Shown here: one piece after another, positions 42,754 through 51,587 of the stretch
How the letters are laid out: each line of letters begins with the position of its first letter
How positions within the stretch are numbered: position 1 is the first letter of the stretch
Source of the DNA: Halieaceae bacterium
GTDB lineage: Bacteria; Pseudomonadota; Gammaproteobacteria; Pseudomonadales; Halieaceae
Reading direction: 5' to 3'
DNA length: 64,000 bases
NCBI GenBank assembly: GCA_028282105.1
Contig: JANQIO010000178.1
Location: forward strand, 1-64,000
The notes under the pieces: generated by a model
The model's database searches: none
Seen by the model: the letters and a program-made list of their open reading frames with translations, nothing else
Told to the model about the DNA's origin: nothing
Position numbers and translations under genes: made by a program

Positions 42754-42880
42754 GGTTTATCCTTAGTACAACGGATCGGAGGGCGATGTGCGGGCGACAT
42801 TATGCCCGCGGCCTCCCACCCAATGGAAGTGTCGCCCAGCGCCGACCATACTGGGGGCTTCCAGCAGCGAGGAGATCACC

Positions 42881-43735
42881 ATGGAAAACTTCGACGGAAA
42901 GGTGGCGGTTATCACCGGAGGCGCCAGCGGGATCGGACTGGCTATTGCTGAAGCACTGGTCAGCGAAGGCGCGCGGGTGGCGATTGCCGATATCAAGGGC
43001 GCCGAGCAGGCCGCCGCGGCGCTGGGCGACAATGCCCGTGGCTATCGCTGCGATGTCACACAGATGAGTGACATCGAGGCGCTGGCGGACGCCGCCTGGT
43101 CAGAATTCGGGCAGGTGGACCTGCTGTTCAATAATGCCGGCGTGATGCCCGGGGTGGCGCCGCTCACCGGCGCCAGCGAGAACGACCTGCGCTGGGTCTA
43201 TGAGGTGAACGTGTTTGGCGCCTGGAACGTCTGCAAGGTGTTCGTCGAGCGGCTCACCGGCCAGGGCAGCCCCGCCCACATCGTCAACACCGGCTCAGAA
43301 AACAGCCTCTGCGCCCTGGGCCCGATGATGGCGGTATACAACTCCAGCAAGCACGCCGTGTTGGGCTTCACCGATATCCTGCGCCACGAGCTGCCGGATT
43401 TCATCGGCATCAGCCTGCTGTGCCCGGGCGTGGTAAAAACCAGCCTGGCCAGCAGCGTGGAAGCCCGCCCGGAGGATTTCGGCGGACCGGAGAAAAACCA
43501 GCTCGGCGATATGACCATCGGCATGGAGCCCGCGGAGCTGGCGCGCCGTTGCCTGGACGGTGTCCGTCGCGGGGACTTCTTCATCGTCACGCACTACGCC
43601 ACCCGCTATATGGCGGAGGAACGCTGCCAGGAAGTCATGAAGGCCTTTGACGAGCAGACCGAGGCCTATGACGGCTGGCAGGAATGGGACAGCCGCAGCA
43701 TGATACTGCGTGCCCTGGGCGCGCTGTCAGATTAG
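42881..43735 (+). CDS. Short-chain dehydrogenase/reductase
   Basis: A 284-residue SDR with TGGASGIG, NNAG and the YNSSK catalytic pair, preceded by NTGSEN with the catalytic Ser. GAGGAGA lies before ATG 42881, so the track start 93 bases upstream is rejected. The longer C-terminus is typical of SDRs acting on bulky substrates. It converges with the Rieske oxygenase gene, whose substrate or product may be related. Confidence 0.93.
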   Translation: MENFDGKVAVITGGASGIGLAIAEALVSEGARVAIADIKGAEQAAAALGDNARGYRCDVTQMSDIEALADAAWSEFGQVDLLFNNAGVMPGVAPLTGASENDLRWVYEVNVFGAWNVCKVFVERLTGQGSPAHIVNTGSENSLCALGPMMAVYNSSKHAVLGFTDILRHELPDFIGISLLCPGVVKTSLASSVEARPEDFGGPEKNQLGDMTIGMEPAELARRCLDGVRRGDFFIVTHYATRYMAEERCQEVMKAFDEQTEAYDGWQEWDSRSMILRALGALSD

Positions 43736-43743
43736 GCCGGGTA

Positions 43744-45024
43744 TCAGGAGGCTTTCGCCGCCGGTTCGATAAAAGCCAGCCGCGGGTCGTTGGGGTAGAT
43801 CCACTCGTCGCCAATCACCTGCTGCACCCGCAGTTCCTCGGGCACCCTGTCGATGCCAATCAACTGGTCGGCGGCCTGGTTCCAGTGATAGATGCGCACT
43901 TCCTGGTAGCTCAGGGGCACGCCCCTGAAAGCGTAGGACTCCATTGATTTCTGGATCTTCTCGCCAAACTGGGTGTCCTCCAGCAACACCTGGCACAGTG
44001 ATTCGCCGTTGTTGTCGGTCCACAGGTCTGGGGGTACGCCGTCGCCCCAGTCCGGAGCCATGGTCCAGGTTTCCATGCGGCACTTGTCGATGCCGTTGGG
44101 CCAGAACAGGATCGGCGGTATCGCCGCCGCCGACAGCGGCACCACCAGGTTGGGGAACAGGCCGTAAGACTGGGTGCAGGTGCGGGCAATCTCCCCCACG
44201 GTATCGATCTGCACCACGTCGTCGGGCACGCCCACGGCATCCAGGTTGCCCCGGTCCCCGGCCGGCACCGGCGCCACCATGCGGCCATGGCCGTTGAGAT
44301 ACATGGTGTTGACGTTGCGACGGTCGTCGAGAATCGGCGACACCGTCTTGGGGTGAATACTGCGCACGTGGTAGACCTCGGTGTTGGCCTCCATGGCGAT
44401 CTTCCAGTTGCAGTCCAGGTCCCAGATATGCCGAGCCGCCAGGCGGCATTTGTCGAACTGGAACTCTTCCCACTCGTCGGCAATCGGCCCCAGCCAGTCC
44501 AGCAGGGTCGGCGCTTCATCATCGAAGTTCACGAAGATCAGGTTGCCGAATCGTTCGCAACGCACTGCCTTAAGGCCCCGGCAACTGAAGTCCAGGTCGC
44601 GGAAGTCTTCCGGATCGCGAACCGCTATCAGCTCACCCTCGTGGCTGTAACTCCAGCCATGGTACTGGCAGGTGAGGCGTTTCTTCTTGCCGCTTTCTTC
44701 GGTCACCACTGGCGCGCCGCGGTGGCTACAGGTGTTGTAGAAGGCATTGATGGCGCCGCTTTCGGCATGCACCAGCACCACCGGCTGGCCGGCGTTCTCC
44801 CACAGCCGGAAGCAGCCGGGCTCGGGCAACTCGTCGATGTGGGCGGCGAGCAGCCAGCTCTTGCGCCAGACGTGGTCCAGTTCCAGTTGGTAATAGCGCG
44901 GGTCCACATAGCGACCGGCGGGGATGTCCGGCAGGGTCGGAAAACCCTCGGGCGGCGCGGTGCGCGCGGCCTCGTACTCCATCAGGTCGCGCAGTTGCTG
45001 GATTTCGGCAGGGCTCATAGGCAT
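43744..45024 (-). CDS. Rieske non-heme iron oxygenase, alpha subunit
   Basis: A 426-residue aromatic-ring-hydroxylating-type oxygenase. The Rieske cluster ligands are Cys99/His101 in CSHRGAP and Cys119/His122 in CQYHGW. The mononuclear iron region is NWKIAMEANTEVYHVRSIHP. The ATG at 45024 is chosen (CGGAGA upstream); the track start lies in the promoter. It hydroxylates an organic substrate using an external reductase and ferredoxin that are not encoded nearby. A divergent TetR gene and the operator-like palindrome in between suggest inducible control. Confidence 0.93.
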   Translation of the reverse strand: MPMSPAEIQQLRDLMEYEAARTAPPEGFPTLPDIPAGRYVDPRYYQLELDHVWRKSWLLAAHIDELPEPGCFRLWENAGQPVVLVHAESGAINAFYNTCSHRGAPVVTEESGKKKRLTCQYHGWSYSHEGELIAVRDPEDFRDLDFSCRGLKAVRCERFGNLIFVNFDDEAPTLLDWLGPIADEWEEFQFDKCRLAARHIWDLDCNWKIAMEANTEVYHVRSIHPKTVSPILDDRRNVNTMYLNGHGRMVAPVPAGDRGNLDAVGVPDDVVQIDTVGEIARTCTQSYGLFPNLVVPLSAAAIPPILFWPNGIDKCRMETWTMAPDWGDGVPPDLWTDNNGESLCQVLLEDTQFGEKIQKSMESYAFRGVPLSYQEVRIYHWNQAADQLIGIDRVPEELRVQQVIGDEWIYPNDPRLAFIEPAAKAS

Positions 45025-45061
45025 GCAAATATCTCCGTCGACAGGGGCGGCACTCGACAAG

Positions 45062-45083
45062 AAAGTATTACGCGTTATACTTT
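45062..45083. promoter_or_regulatory. 22-bp palindrome, probable TetR operator
   Basis: AAAGTATTACG followed directly by CGTTATACTTT: an inverted repeat with one mismatched pair, in the 89-bp gap between the divergent Rieske and TetR genes. Its placement, 38 bases from the oxygenase start and 30 from the regulator start, fits autoregulation and repression of the oxygenase. Confidence 0.78.
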
Positions 45084-45113
45084 TCTGTCAAGCCAAGCCG
45101 GATAACCGCCCGC

Positions 45114-45803
45114 GTGGAAAACGCCCAGCGCAAAGCCTACAGTTCGCCCCGCCAAATCGAACGGCAGCAGCGCATACTCGCAACGGCGCGCCAGGAGATT
45201 TCCCGGCTGGGCTACGAGGGTCTCACCATGCGCGGTCTGGCCGACGCTTCCGGGGTCGCCCTGAAGACCCTCTACAACCTCTACTCCAGCAAAGATGAGC
45301 TACTGTTCGCCGCGGTCGGTGGCCTGCTGCAGGACCTGCAGGCGCTGCCCGAAGTCACCAGCACCGAAGCGGGCCTGCCGCGTGGACTGGCCTATACGCG
45401 CGTGCTGGGGGAAACGATTGAGCGCGAGCCGGCTTACGCCGACGCGATGGCCCGGGCGCTGTTCCAGTCAGCTTCCGCCAACCGCCTGGTGGATATTCTG
45501 TTGCGAGACAGCGTGGACCTGATCGCCGATGAGCTCATGGAAGCTGAGCGACGGGGAGAACTGCTTGCCGGGACCGACATCGATACCACAGCCCAGCGAT
45601 TGATCGCCGCCCGATGGGGCGCGGTGCTGCTGTGGCAAAAAGGGCTGCTGCCGCTGGATGCGGTGGCGACAGAGCTGCTGGCCGGCCAGATTGCGTTGCT
45701 CCAGGGTGTCTGCCAACCCGCGCGGCGGCAGTGGCTGGCGAGCCTGCTGGAGTCAGCACGGAATCTCAGCGACCGGCCAGCAGTTCCTTCTGCAGGCTCA
45801 TGA
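45114..45803 (+). CDS. TetR-family transcriptional regulator
   Basis: A 229-residue TetR protein starting at GTG. The N-terminal DNA-binding domain reads ILATARQEISRLGYEGLTMRGLADASGVALKTLYNLYSSKDELL, which is the family helix-turn-helix. The remaining residues are a ligand-binding domain of unknown specificity. It is divergent from the Rieske oxygenase with a clear palindrome between, so it most likely represses that gene and itself until a ligand binds. Its 3' end overlaps the convergent flavin oxidoreductase gene by 38 bp. Confidence 0.93.
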   Translation: MENAQRKAYSSPRQIERQQRILATARQEISRLGYEGLTMRGLADASGVALKTLYNLYSSKDELLFAAVGGLLQDLQALPEVTSTEAGLPRGLAYTRVLGETIEREPAYADAMARALFQSASANRLVDILLRDSVDLIADELMEAERRGELLAGTDIDTTAQRLIAARWGAVLLWQKGLLPLDAVATELLAGQIALLQGVCQPARRQWLASLLESARNLSDRPAVPSAGS

Positions 45804-47049
45804 TGCGGCGGGTGGCCGCAAATACCGATAGCTCCGGCGCCGCCCTGCCCTGCTTGCCCAGTTCATCGAGCTGGGCGTAGAACCAGAACTGCACCGCAAA
45901 ACCCGCCACCGAGCGCAGCGCGTTGATCTTGCCCAGGAAAGCCAGCCAGCTTGGAAACAGGGAGAGTCGCTGCTCGTAGCGCACCAGTTCCTCTGCGCCG
46001 TCCAGCAGTCGGGCGGGGGCATCGGTATCCACACACATGGGCCGTCCGATACCCACCAGGTCGGCCGCACCGGATTCGATGGCCTGCTCCATGGCGTCGC
46101 GGCGCCGAAAGCCGCCGGTCACCATCAGAGGGATGCTGACCTCGGCCTGCATGGCCTGGGCGAAGTCGACGAAATAGGCCTCCCGGGCCACCGTGGATTT
46201 CGCCACGTTCTGCTCTTCCACGGCTTCAATGCCTTCGATATCCAGCAGCTTGGGCTGTTCGTAGGTCCCGCCGGAAATCTCTATCAGGTCGACACCGGCA
46301 TCCTGCAGCCAGCGCGCCACCTGCAGGCTGTCCTCAAAGGCGAAACCGCCCTTTTGAAAATCCGCGCTGTTGAGCTTCACGGCGACCGGGAAGTCCGCTC
46401 CCACCGCCGCGCGCACTGCCGTCACCGTTTCCAGTAGCGCCCGTGCGCGATTGTCCAGGCTGCCGCCATAGGCGTCGGTGCGCAGGTTGCTGCGTGGGCT
46501 CAGGAAGGAAGACATCAGGTAACCATGGGCGGCGTGTACCTGCACGCCGGTGAAACCCGCCTGCTGACAGGCCACGGCCGCCACCGCAAAGCGCTGCACC
46601 AGCGTCTGGATCTCCTCGACAGTTAGCGCCACCGGCTCACCGAACTGGCCGCCCGGCAGACCCACTTTCACCGCCGATGGGGCTTTGGGATGAGGATTCA
46701 CCATTTTCTGGGTCTGGCGACCGCCGTGGCTGAGCTGAGCCCAGAAATGATTGCCGTTACGGGTGGCCGCGCTGGCCCAGTTCGACAGCGCCACCTGCAT
46801 TTCCGCGTCCGGCGCCCGGTCGATCACCACATTGCCGGGGCGCTCCAGGTGATCGGCGTCGATCTGGATGTTGCCGGACAGCAGCAGCCCCGCGCCGCCG
46901 TCTGACCAGAGCCCATAAAGCTGGGCCAGCGCCGGGGTAGGTACACCCTTCGGCGTGGCAAGCCCCTCCGTCATGGCCGCTTTGGCGAGGCGATTCGGCA
47001 GGCTGGACCCGCAGGGCAGCGCCAGCGGCTGGGCAAGAACACTTTTCAT
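45766..47049 (-). CDS. NADH:flavin oxidoreductase (old yellow enzyme family)
   Basis: A 427-residue OYE-type flavoenzyme: NRLAKAAMTEGLA, then the HAAHGYLMSSFLSPRSNLRTDAYG substrate region, and C-terminal VTGGFRRRDAMEQAI and GIGRPM for FMN binding. The ATG at 47049 with CTGGAG upstream is preferred to the track start 126 bases earlier. Family members reduce activated C=C bonds or dienoyl-CoA-like substrates; the short single-domain form lacks an iron-sulfur domain. The C-terminal about 90 residues are an extra helical extension. Confidence 0.9.
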   Translation of the reverse strand: MKSVLAQPLALPCGSSLPNRLAKAAMTEGLATPKGVPTPALAQLYGLWSDGGAGLLLSGNIQIDADHLERPGNVVIDRAPDAEMQVALSNWASAATRNGNHFWAQLSHGGRQTQKMVNPHPKAPSAVKVGLPGGQFGEPVALTVEEIQTLVQRFAVAAVACQQAGFTGVQVHAAHGYLMSSFLSPRSNLRTDAYGGSLDNRARALLETVTAVRAAVGADFPVAVKLNSADFQKGGFAFEDSLQVARWLQDAGVDLIEISGGTYEQPKLLDIEGIEAVEEQNVAKSTVAREAYFVDFAQAMQAEVSIPLMVTGGFRRRDAMEQAIESGAADLVGIGRPMCVDTDAPARLLDGAEELVRYEQRLSLFPSWLAFLGKINALRSVAGFAVQFWFYAQLDELGKQGRAAPELSVFAATRRIMSLQKELLAGR

Positions 47050-47093
47050 GGTGACTCCAGGCGGTAGAACAGCGCCGGAGTATAGCCTTGAGC

Positions 47094-47372
47094 TTATTCC
47101 ACCCGCACGCCCTTCCAGAACGCGACCCGACCGCGAATCTCGGCAGCGGCGTCCTTGGGCTCCGGGTAGTACCACACGGCGTCACCGTTGGTCTCACCGT
47201 TGGCCACTACATTGTAGTAATGGGCAGTGCCCTTCCAGGGGCAGAAGCTGGTGGTATCGCTGGGCGTGATCAGCGACTTGTCGAGGGCGTCCTCGGGAAA
47301 GTAGTGGTTGCCTTCCACCACTACCGTGTCGTCGGATTCCGCGATAACCGTATCGTTCCAGATGGCTTTCAT
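47094..47372 (-). CDS. DUF427 protein
   Basis: A 92-residue DUF427 domain: WNDTVIAESDDTVVVEGNHYFP, then SFCPWKGTAHYYNV and the terminal WYYPEPKDAAAEIRGRVAFW. The domain is widespread, cytosolic and still uncharacterised, with a beta-tent fold. It lies 44 bp upstream of the OYE gene on the same strand, so cotranscription is possible. Confidence 0.9.
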   Translation of the reverse strand: MKAIWNDTVIAESDDTVVVEGNHYFPEDALDKSLITPSDTTSFCPWKGTAHYYNVVANGETNGDAVWYYPEPKDAAAEIRGRVAFWKGVRVE

Positions 47373-47487
47373 AAGCTGACCTCTGCGTGTTGTCTGATGG
47401 CGAGTGGCTATGCCTTTTTGTACGCCCGTGGACCGTACCGGATTTGGGTGATGTGGCGCTTATTGCAGCGCGGGGTATAGTTTACGA

Positions 47488-48279
47488 ATGAGCGAACTCC
47501 CGCCACAGACAACGTCGCAATCGCTGCGCGCGCAGATACGCACAGGCGCGTTCACCGGCAACACCTCGGGCCATGCGCCCGGCCACGTGCAGTGCAATAT
47601 CGTCATCCTGCCGAAAGCCTGGGCCGGGGATTTCCTGCGCTTTTGCCAGCTCAACCCGAAGCCCTGCCCGCTGGTGGCCAGCGGTCAGCCCGGGGACCCG
47701 GGGCTGCCCGGCCTCGGCGACATCGACATCCGCACCGATGTACCCCGCTACCGCATCTACCGCGACGGAGCACTGGCCGAAGAAGTCACCGATATCCAGG
47801 CCCTGTGGCAGGACGACCTGGTGACGTTTGCCCTGGGCTGCTCCTTCAGTTTCGAAGAGGCCCTGATGGCCGACGGCCTCGAGGTGCGCAACATCGCTGA
47901 GGGCGTGAACGTGCCCATGTATCGCAGCACTATCGCCTGCGCGGAAGCCGGCCCCTTTCGCGGCAATATGGTGGTGAGCATGCGACCGTTCCTGGCGGCG
48001 GACGCCATCCGCGCGGTGCAGATATGCACGCGCTTTCCCTCGGTGCACGGCGCACCTGTGCACCTGGGCGACCCGGCCCTGATCGGCATCGAGGAACTCG
48101 ACGCGCCAGACTACGGCGACGCCGTGACCATGAAGCCGGATGAGCTGCCGGTATTCTGGGCCTGCGGGGTGACGCCCCAGGTGGCCCTGGAACAGGCCAG
48201 GCCGCCGCTCTGTATCACCCATAGCCCCGGCTGTATGCTGGTCACGGACCTGCCCAACAGCAGGCTGGCGATTCTTTAG
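47488..48279 (+). CDS. D-glutamate cyclase N-terminal-type protein (DUF1445/YcsI family)
   Basis: A 263-residue DUF1445 protein with family segments [32 protein letters not shown] and [15 protein letters not shown]. In vertebrates this domain is the N-terminal part of D-glutamate cyclase (DGLUCY), and the C-terminal DUF4392 is encoded here five genes downstream. B. subtilis YcsI, of the same family, also sits beside 5-oxoprolinase genes. The two halves may act together to make 5-oxo-D-proline from D-glutamate. It is the first gene of a seven-gene operon; the next starts 28 bp later. Confidence 0.9.
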   Translation: MSELPPQTTSQSLRAQIRTGAFTGNTSGHAPGHVQCNIVILPKAWAGDFLRFCQLNPKPCPLVASGQPGDPGLPGLGDIDIRTDVPRYRIYRDGALAEEVTDIQALWQDDLVTFALGCSFSFEEALMADGLEVRNIAEGVNVPMYRSTIACAEAGPFRGNMVVSMRPFLAADAIRAVQICTRFPSVHGAPVHLGDPALIGIEELDAPDYGDAVTMKPDELPVFWACGVTPQVALEQARPPLCITHSPGCMLVTDLPNSRLAIL

Positions 48280-48307
48280 ACACGACTGCTAGCGAACAGG
48301 ACAGCCC

Positions 48308-49045
48308 ATGTTTTTAAACTGCGATCTCGGTGAGAGCTTCGGCGCCTGGACCATGGGCCTGGATGCTGAGGTGATGCCCTATATTGACCAGGCCAACGTC
48401 GCCACCGGCTTCCATGCCGGTGACCCTGTGGTGATGCGGCGCACCCTGAAAATGGCCAAAGACCACGGCGTGACCGTGGGCGCGCATCCGGCCTACCCGG
48501 ACCTGGGCGGCTTCGGGCGCCGTTCCATGGCCTGCTCACCGGAAGAGATCATCGCCAGCCTGCACTACCAGGTGGCAGCCATGGACGGCATGGCCCAGGT
48601 GGCCGGCGTCGAACTGCGCTACGTTAAACCCCATGGCGCGCTGTACAACGACATGATGGCGAAAGACGAGGTGCGGGCGGCAATCATCGAGGCACTGGCC
48701 AGCTATCACCGCCCACTGGCGCTGATGCTCCAGGCCACACCCGCCGTCGAACAGCACCGCGCCGAGGCCGAGGCCGCCGGCGTCGAAACCTGGTTCGAGG
48801 CCTTTGCTGACCGCTGTTACACCGATGACGGCAAACTGCTGTCGCGGCGCCTGGAAGGCGCGGTACACACCCGCGACAAGATGCTCGCGCAGGTGGAGCA
48901 GCTCTGCGACAAGGGCACACTGACCACCGTCAATGGCATCGAGTTGCCCATCTCCGCCGACACGCTCTGTGTCCATGGCGACAACGCCGAGGGTGTGGCC
49001 GCCATCCGCGACATTCGCGCACTGGTCGACCAGGCCGCAGGCTAG
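48308..49045 (+). CDS. pxpA: 5-oxoprolinase subunit A (LamB/YcsF family)
   Basis: A 245-residue PxpA with the family opening FLNCDLGESFGAW, then DQANVATGFHAGDP and VGAHPAYPDLGGFGRR. In B. subtilis and E. coli, PxpA with PxpB and PxpC forms an ATP-dependent 5-oxoprolinase opening 5-oxo-L-proline to L-glutamate. PxpB and PxpC follow directly (8-bp gap, then 4-bp overlap), so a complete enzyme is encoded. Confidence 0.96.
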   Translation: MFLNCDLGESFGAWTMGLDAEVMPYIDQANVATGFHAGDPVVMRRTLKMAKDHGVTVGAHPAYPDLGGFGRRSMACSPEEIIASLHYQVAAMDGMAQVAGVELRYVKPHGALYNDMMAKDEVRAAIIEALASYHRPLALMLQATPAVEQHRAEAEAAGVETWFEAFADRCYTDDGKLLSRRLEGAVHTRDKMLAQVEQLCDKGTLTTVNGIELPISADTLCVHGDNAEGVAAIRDIRALVDQAAG

Positions 49046-49052
49046 CCCCCGG

Positions 49053-49730
49053 ATGCAGATTCATTTCGCAGGCGAAGACGCCCTGATTGTCTACCTGGGT
49101 GAGGAAGCCAGCCCGGACGTGTCAGACCGGGTACAGGCGGCCGCCGCCGCGATAGAAGCCGCGCTGGGAACCGCACTGGTCGACCTGGTGCCCTCCTACG
49201 CCTCGGTGCTGGTGATTTACAACATGCTGGAAATCGACCATCTCGCCGCCAGGCAGCGCATTCACGCGGCGCTGGATGCGCTGGAGACCGGCAGCACACG
49301 TGAGGGCGCACTGGTCAAGCTGCCGGTCTTCTACGACCCCGAGGTGGGCCCCGACCTGGAAGCCCTGGCCGACAAGGCCGGACTGACGGTGGACGAGGTC
49401 ATCAAAATCCATCTGGGCACCGAATACCGGGTGTACGCAATCGGCTTCGCGCCGGGCTTCGCTTACCTGGGTCAGGTGGATGAGCGCATCGCGGCGCCAC
49501 GCCTGACCACACCACGGCAATCGGTGCCACGCGGCGCCGTGGCGATTGCCGATCGTCAGACCGCGGTCTATCCCGCACCCTCGCCGGGCGGCTGGAACCT
49601 GATCGGCCGCTGCCCACAGCGTATGTTTGATCCCGCGGCTTCGCCCACCATGCCGGTGAACGTCGGCGACCGGGTGCAGTTCGAAGCCATCGACCGCCAG
49701 GCCTTCCTGGAACTGGGGGGCGCGCTGTGA
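49053..49730 (+). CDS. pxpB: 5-oxoprolinase subunit B (KipI family)
   Basis: A 225-residue PxpB. The ATG at 49053 is chosen since MQIHFAGEDALIVYLG is the family start; the track ORF reads into pxpA. Diagnostic segments are YAIGFAPGFAYLGQV and VYPAPSPGGWNLIGR. It works with PxpC in the ATP-using part of 5-oxoprolinase. The stop overlaps the pxpC start by 4 bp. Confidence 0.95.
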   Translation: MQIHFAGEDALIVYLGEEASPDVSDRVQAAAAAIEAALGTALVDLVPSYASVLVIYNMLEIDHLAARQRIHAALDALETGSTREGALVKLPVFYDPEVGPDLEALADKAGLTVDEVIKIHLGTEYRVYAIGFAPGFAYLGQVDERIAAPRLTTPRQSVPRGAVAIADRQTAVYPAPSPGGWNLIGRCPQRMFDPAASPTMPVNVGDRVQFEAIDRQAFLELGGAL

Positions 49731-50668
49731 GCGGTTTCAGCATTATCAACCCGGGCATGCTGAGCCTGTTGCAGGACGGCGGCCGCTACGGCCAGCATCG
49801 GATTGGCCTGACTACCGGTGGGCCGCTGGACCGCTTCGCCATGAGCTGGGCCAACCGCCTGGTGCACAACGCCTCGGATATCACCGCGGTGGAGGCGAGC
49901 TTCGGTGGACTCAAGCTGGAATCCCACATCAACACCCTGGTAGCTGTCACCGGTGGTGACCAGCCACTGAGTATTAACGGCGCGAAAAAAGCCGCCTGGC
50001 GCAGTCATAGGGTGGAAGCCGGCGACATTATCGAACTGGGTTTCGCCAGGCAGTTCTGCCGCAGCTATCTCGCGGTGCACGGCGGCTTCCAGGTGGAGCC
50101 GGATTTTGGCAGCACCGCCACCGTGGTGCGGGAAGGCATTGGCGGCCTGTCCGGGCGCAAGCTGGACAGCCGCGACCAGCTTCCCGCCCGCGGCACCACC
50201 GAGCGCCAGTGCCTGCAACTGAATGACCCGAACCGCACGCCCTACCAGACCGAGGTCACGGTGCGGGTGCTGCCCGGTTACCAGGTGCAGCATTTTCCGC
50301 GTCTCGAGCAGCGGCGGTTTTTTTCCGGCATTTACAGCGTCACCGAGCGGGCCGACCGCATGGGCTACCGCCTGGAGGGCCCCGCCATCGCCTGCGACAT
50401 CAAGGGTATTCTGTCCGAAGGCATCTGCATGGGCGCCATCCAGATTCCGGCTGATGGCCAGCCCATTGTCTTGCTGCAGGACCGCCAGACCATCGGCGGC
50501 TATCCAAAGATTGGTTCCGCGCTATCACTGGATACCGGTAGACTGGCGCAGCTTATGCCCGGTGCCACGGTGCGCTTTGAACCGGTAACCCCCCATGCCG
50601 CGGACAACCTGTTCCATATGGCCCACAGCATGCACCAACGTATGACCCTGGACCCCGTGAATGACTGA
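49727..50668 (+). CDS. pxpC: 5-oxoprolinase subunit C (KipA family)
   Basis: A 313-residue PxpC starting at GTG, translationally coupled to pxpB. Family segments are PGMLSLLQDGGRYGQHRIG, LTTGGPLDRFAMSWANRLV and the C-terminal LLQDRQTIGGYPKIGSA. With PxpA/B it forms the prokaryotic 5-oxoprolinase. Its end overlaps the DUF4392 gene by 8 bp. Confidence 0.95.
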   Translation: MSGFSIINPGMLSLLQDGGRYGQHRIGLTTGGPLDRFAMSWANRLVHNASDITAVEASFGGLKLESHINTLVAVTGGDQPLSINGAKKAAWRSHRVEAGDIIELGFARQFCRSYLAVHGGFQVEPDFGSTATVVREGIGGLSGRKLDSRDQLPARGTTERQCLQLNDPNRTPYQTEVTVRVLPGYQVQHFPRLEQRRFFSGIYSVTERADRMGYRLEGPAIACDIKGILSEGICMGAIQIPADGQPIVLLQDRQTIGGYPKIGSALSLDTGRLAQLMPGATVRFEPVTPHAADNLFHMAHSMHQRMTLDPVND

Positions 50669-51587
50669 ATCCACCGGCAGCGACAAGGACATGGCGCTGA
50701 GCGTCGCCATCGAAGACCTGCTGGTACAGCGGGATCACCGCGGCATGGCGAAGGTGCAGGCGGCACTGGAGCCCGGTTACTACCTGCGTGCGGCGCGGGC
50801 CCTGCGGGATATCGACGGCACGGTGCTGATCGGCACCGGCTTCCCGGTAGACGACACCTACGAAACCGACGGCCCGGTAGGCGCGCTGGCCCTGTACGAC
50901 ACCCTGGCATACCTGGGCGCGCAGCCCATGCTGGTGTGCGGCACACCGCTTTCCGCCACCCTGGCGGAGGACTACCGGGTGCACGACATCGCGGTGGGCA
51001 ATAGCGCCGGCCGCGTTACCGACCAGGGCATTGAACCCGTGCGCCTGCGCGGCGGCCGTCGCGCGGGTGATCCGGAGATCAGCACCCTGGACGCCCTGGT
51101 GAGCATCAAACCCAGCGCCGTAATCAGCATCGAGCGCCCGGGCCTCACCGCCGAGGGCCGCTACTACAATATGCGCGGTGAGGATATTACCGAGCGCTGC
51201 GCCTGCTTTGATTACTTCGTGGAACTGGCGGGCTGCCCCACCATCGCGATCGGCGACGGCGGCAACGAAATTGGCATGGGCAATGTGCAGGAGGCTATCC
51301 AGGCCCTGGACCTGGAGCCGTCCACCACCCGCTGCGACGAATTGCTGGTGGCCGACGTGTCCAACTGGGGCGCCTACGGGCTGATTGCCCTGCTGGGCTA
51401 CTGGCGCGGCGAGGACCTGCTGGCCCGCATTTCCCCGGCCGCCCTGCTGGAATACCTGAGTGAACGTGGCAGCGTGGACGGCGTGACCCGCGAGCCCACA
51501 GCGACCGAGGATGGTTTCGAGGTGGAAATCGGCGAAACTATCCTCAACTCCCTGCGAGAGATAACCGGCTTTGGAGAAGCAGCATGA
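50661..51587 (+). CDS. D-glutamate cyclase C-terminal-type protein (DUF4392)
   Basis: A 308-residue DUF4392 protein: VLIGTGFPVDDTYETDGPVGA, then ISIERPGLTAEGRYYNMRG and IAIGDGGNEIGMG, ending in DVSNWGAYGLIALLG. In mammals this domain follows DUF1445 within D-glutamate cyclase, which converts D-glutamate to 5-oxo-D-proline. Here the two halves are separate genes flanking pxpABC. It overlaps pxpC and the aminotransferase gene, so it belongs to the same operon. Function is inferred from the vertebrate fusion. Confidence 0.9.
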   Translation: MTESTGSDKDMALSVAIEDLLVQRDHRGMAKVQAALEPGYYLRAARALRDIDGTVLIGTGFPVDDTYETDGPVGALALYDTLAYLGAQPMLVCGTPLSATLAEDYRVHDIAVGNSAGRVTDQGIEPVRLRGGRRAGDPEISTLDALVSIKPSAVISIERPGLTAEGRYYNMRGEDITERCACFDYFVELAGCPTIAIGDGGNEIGMGNVQEAIQALDLEPSTTRCDELLVADVSNWGAYGLIALLGYWRGEDLLARISPAALLEYLSERGSVDGVTREPTATEDGFEVEIGETILNSLREITGFGEAA

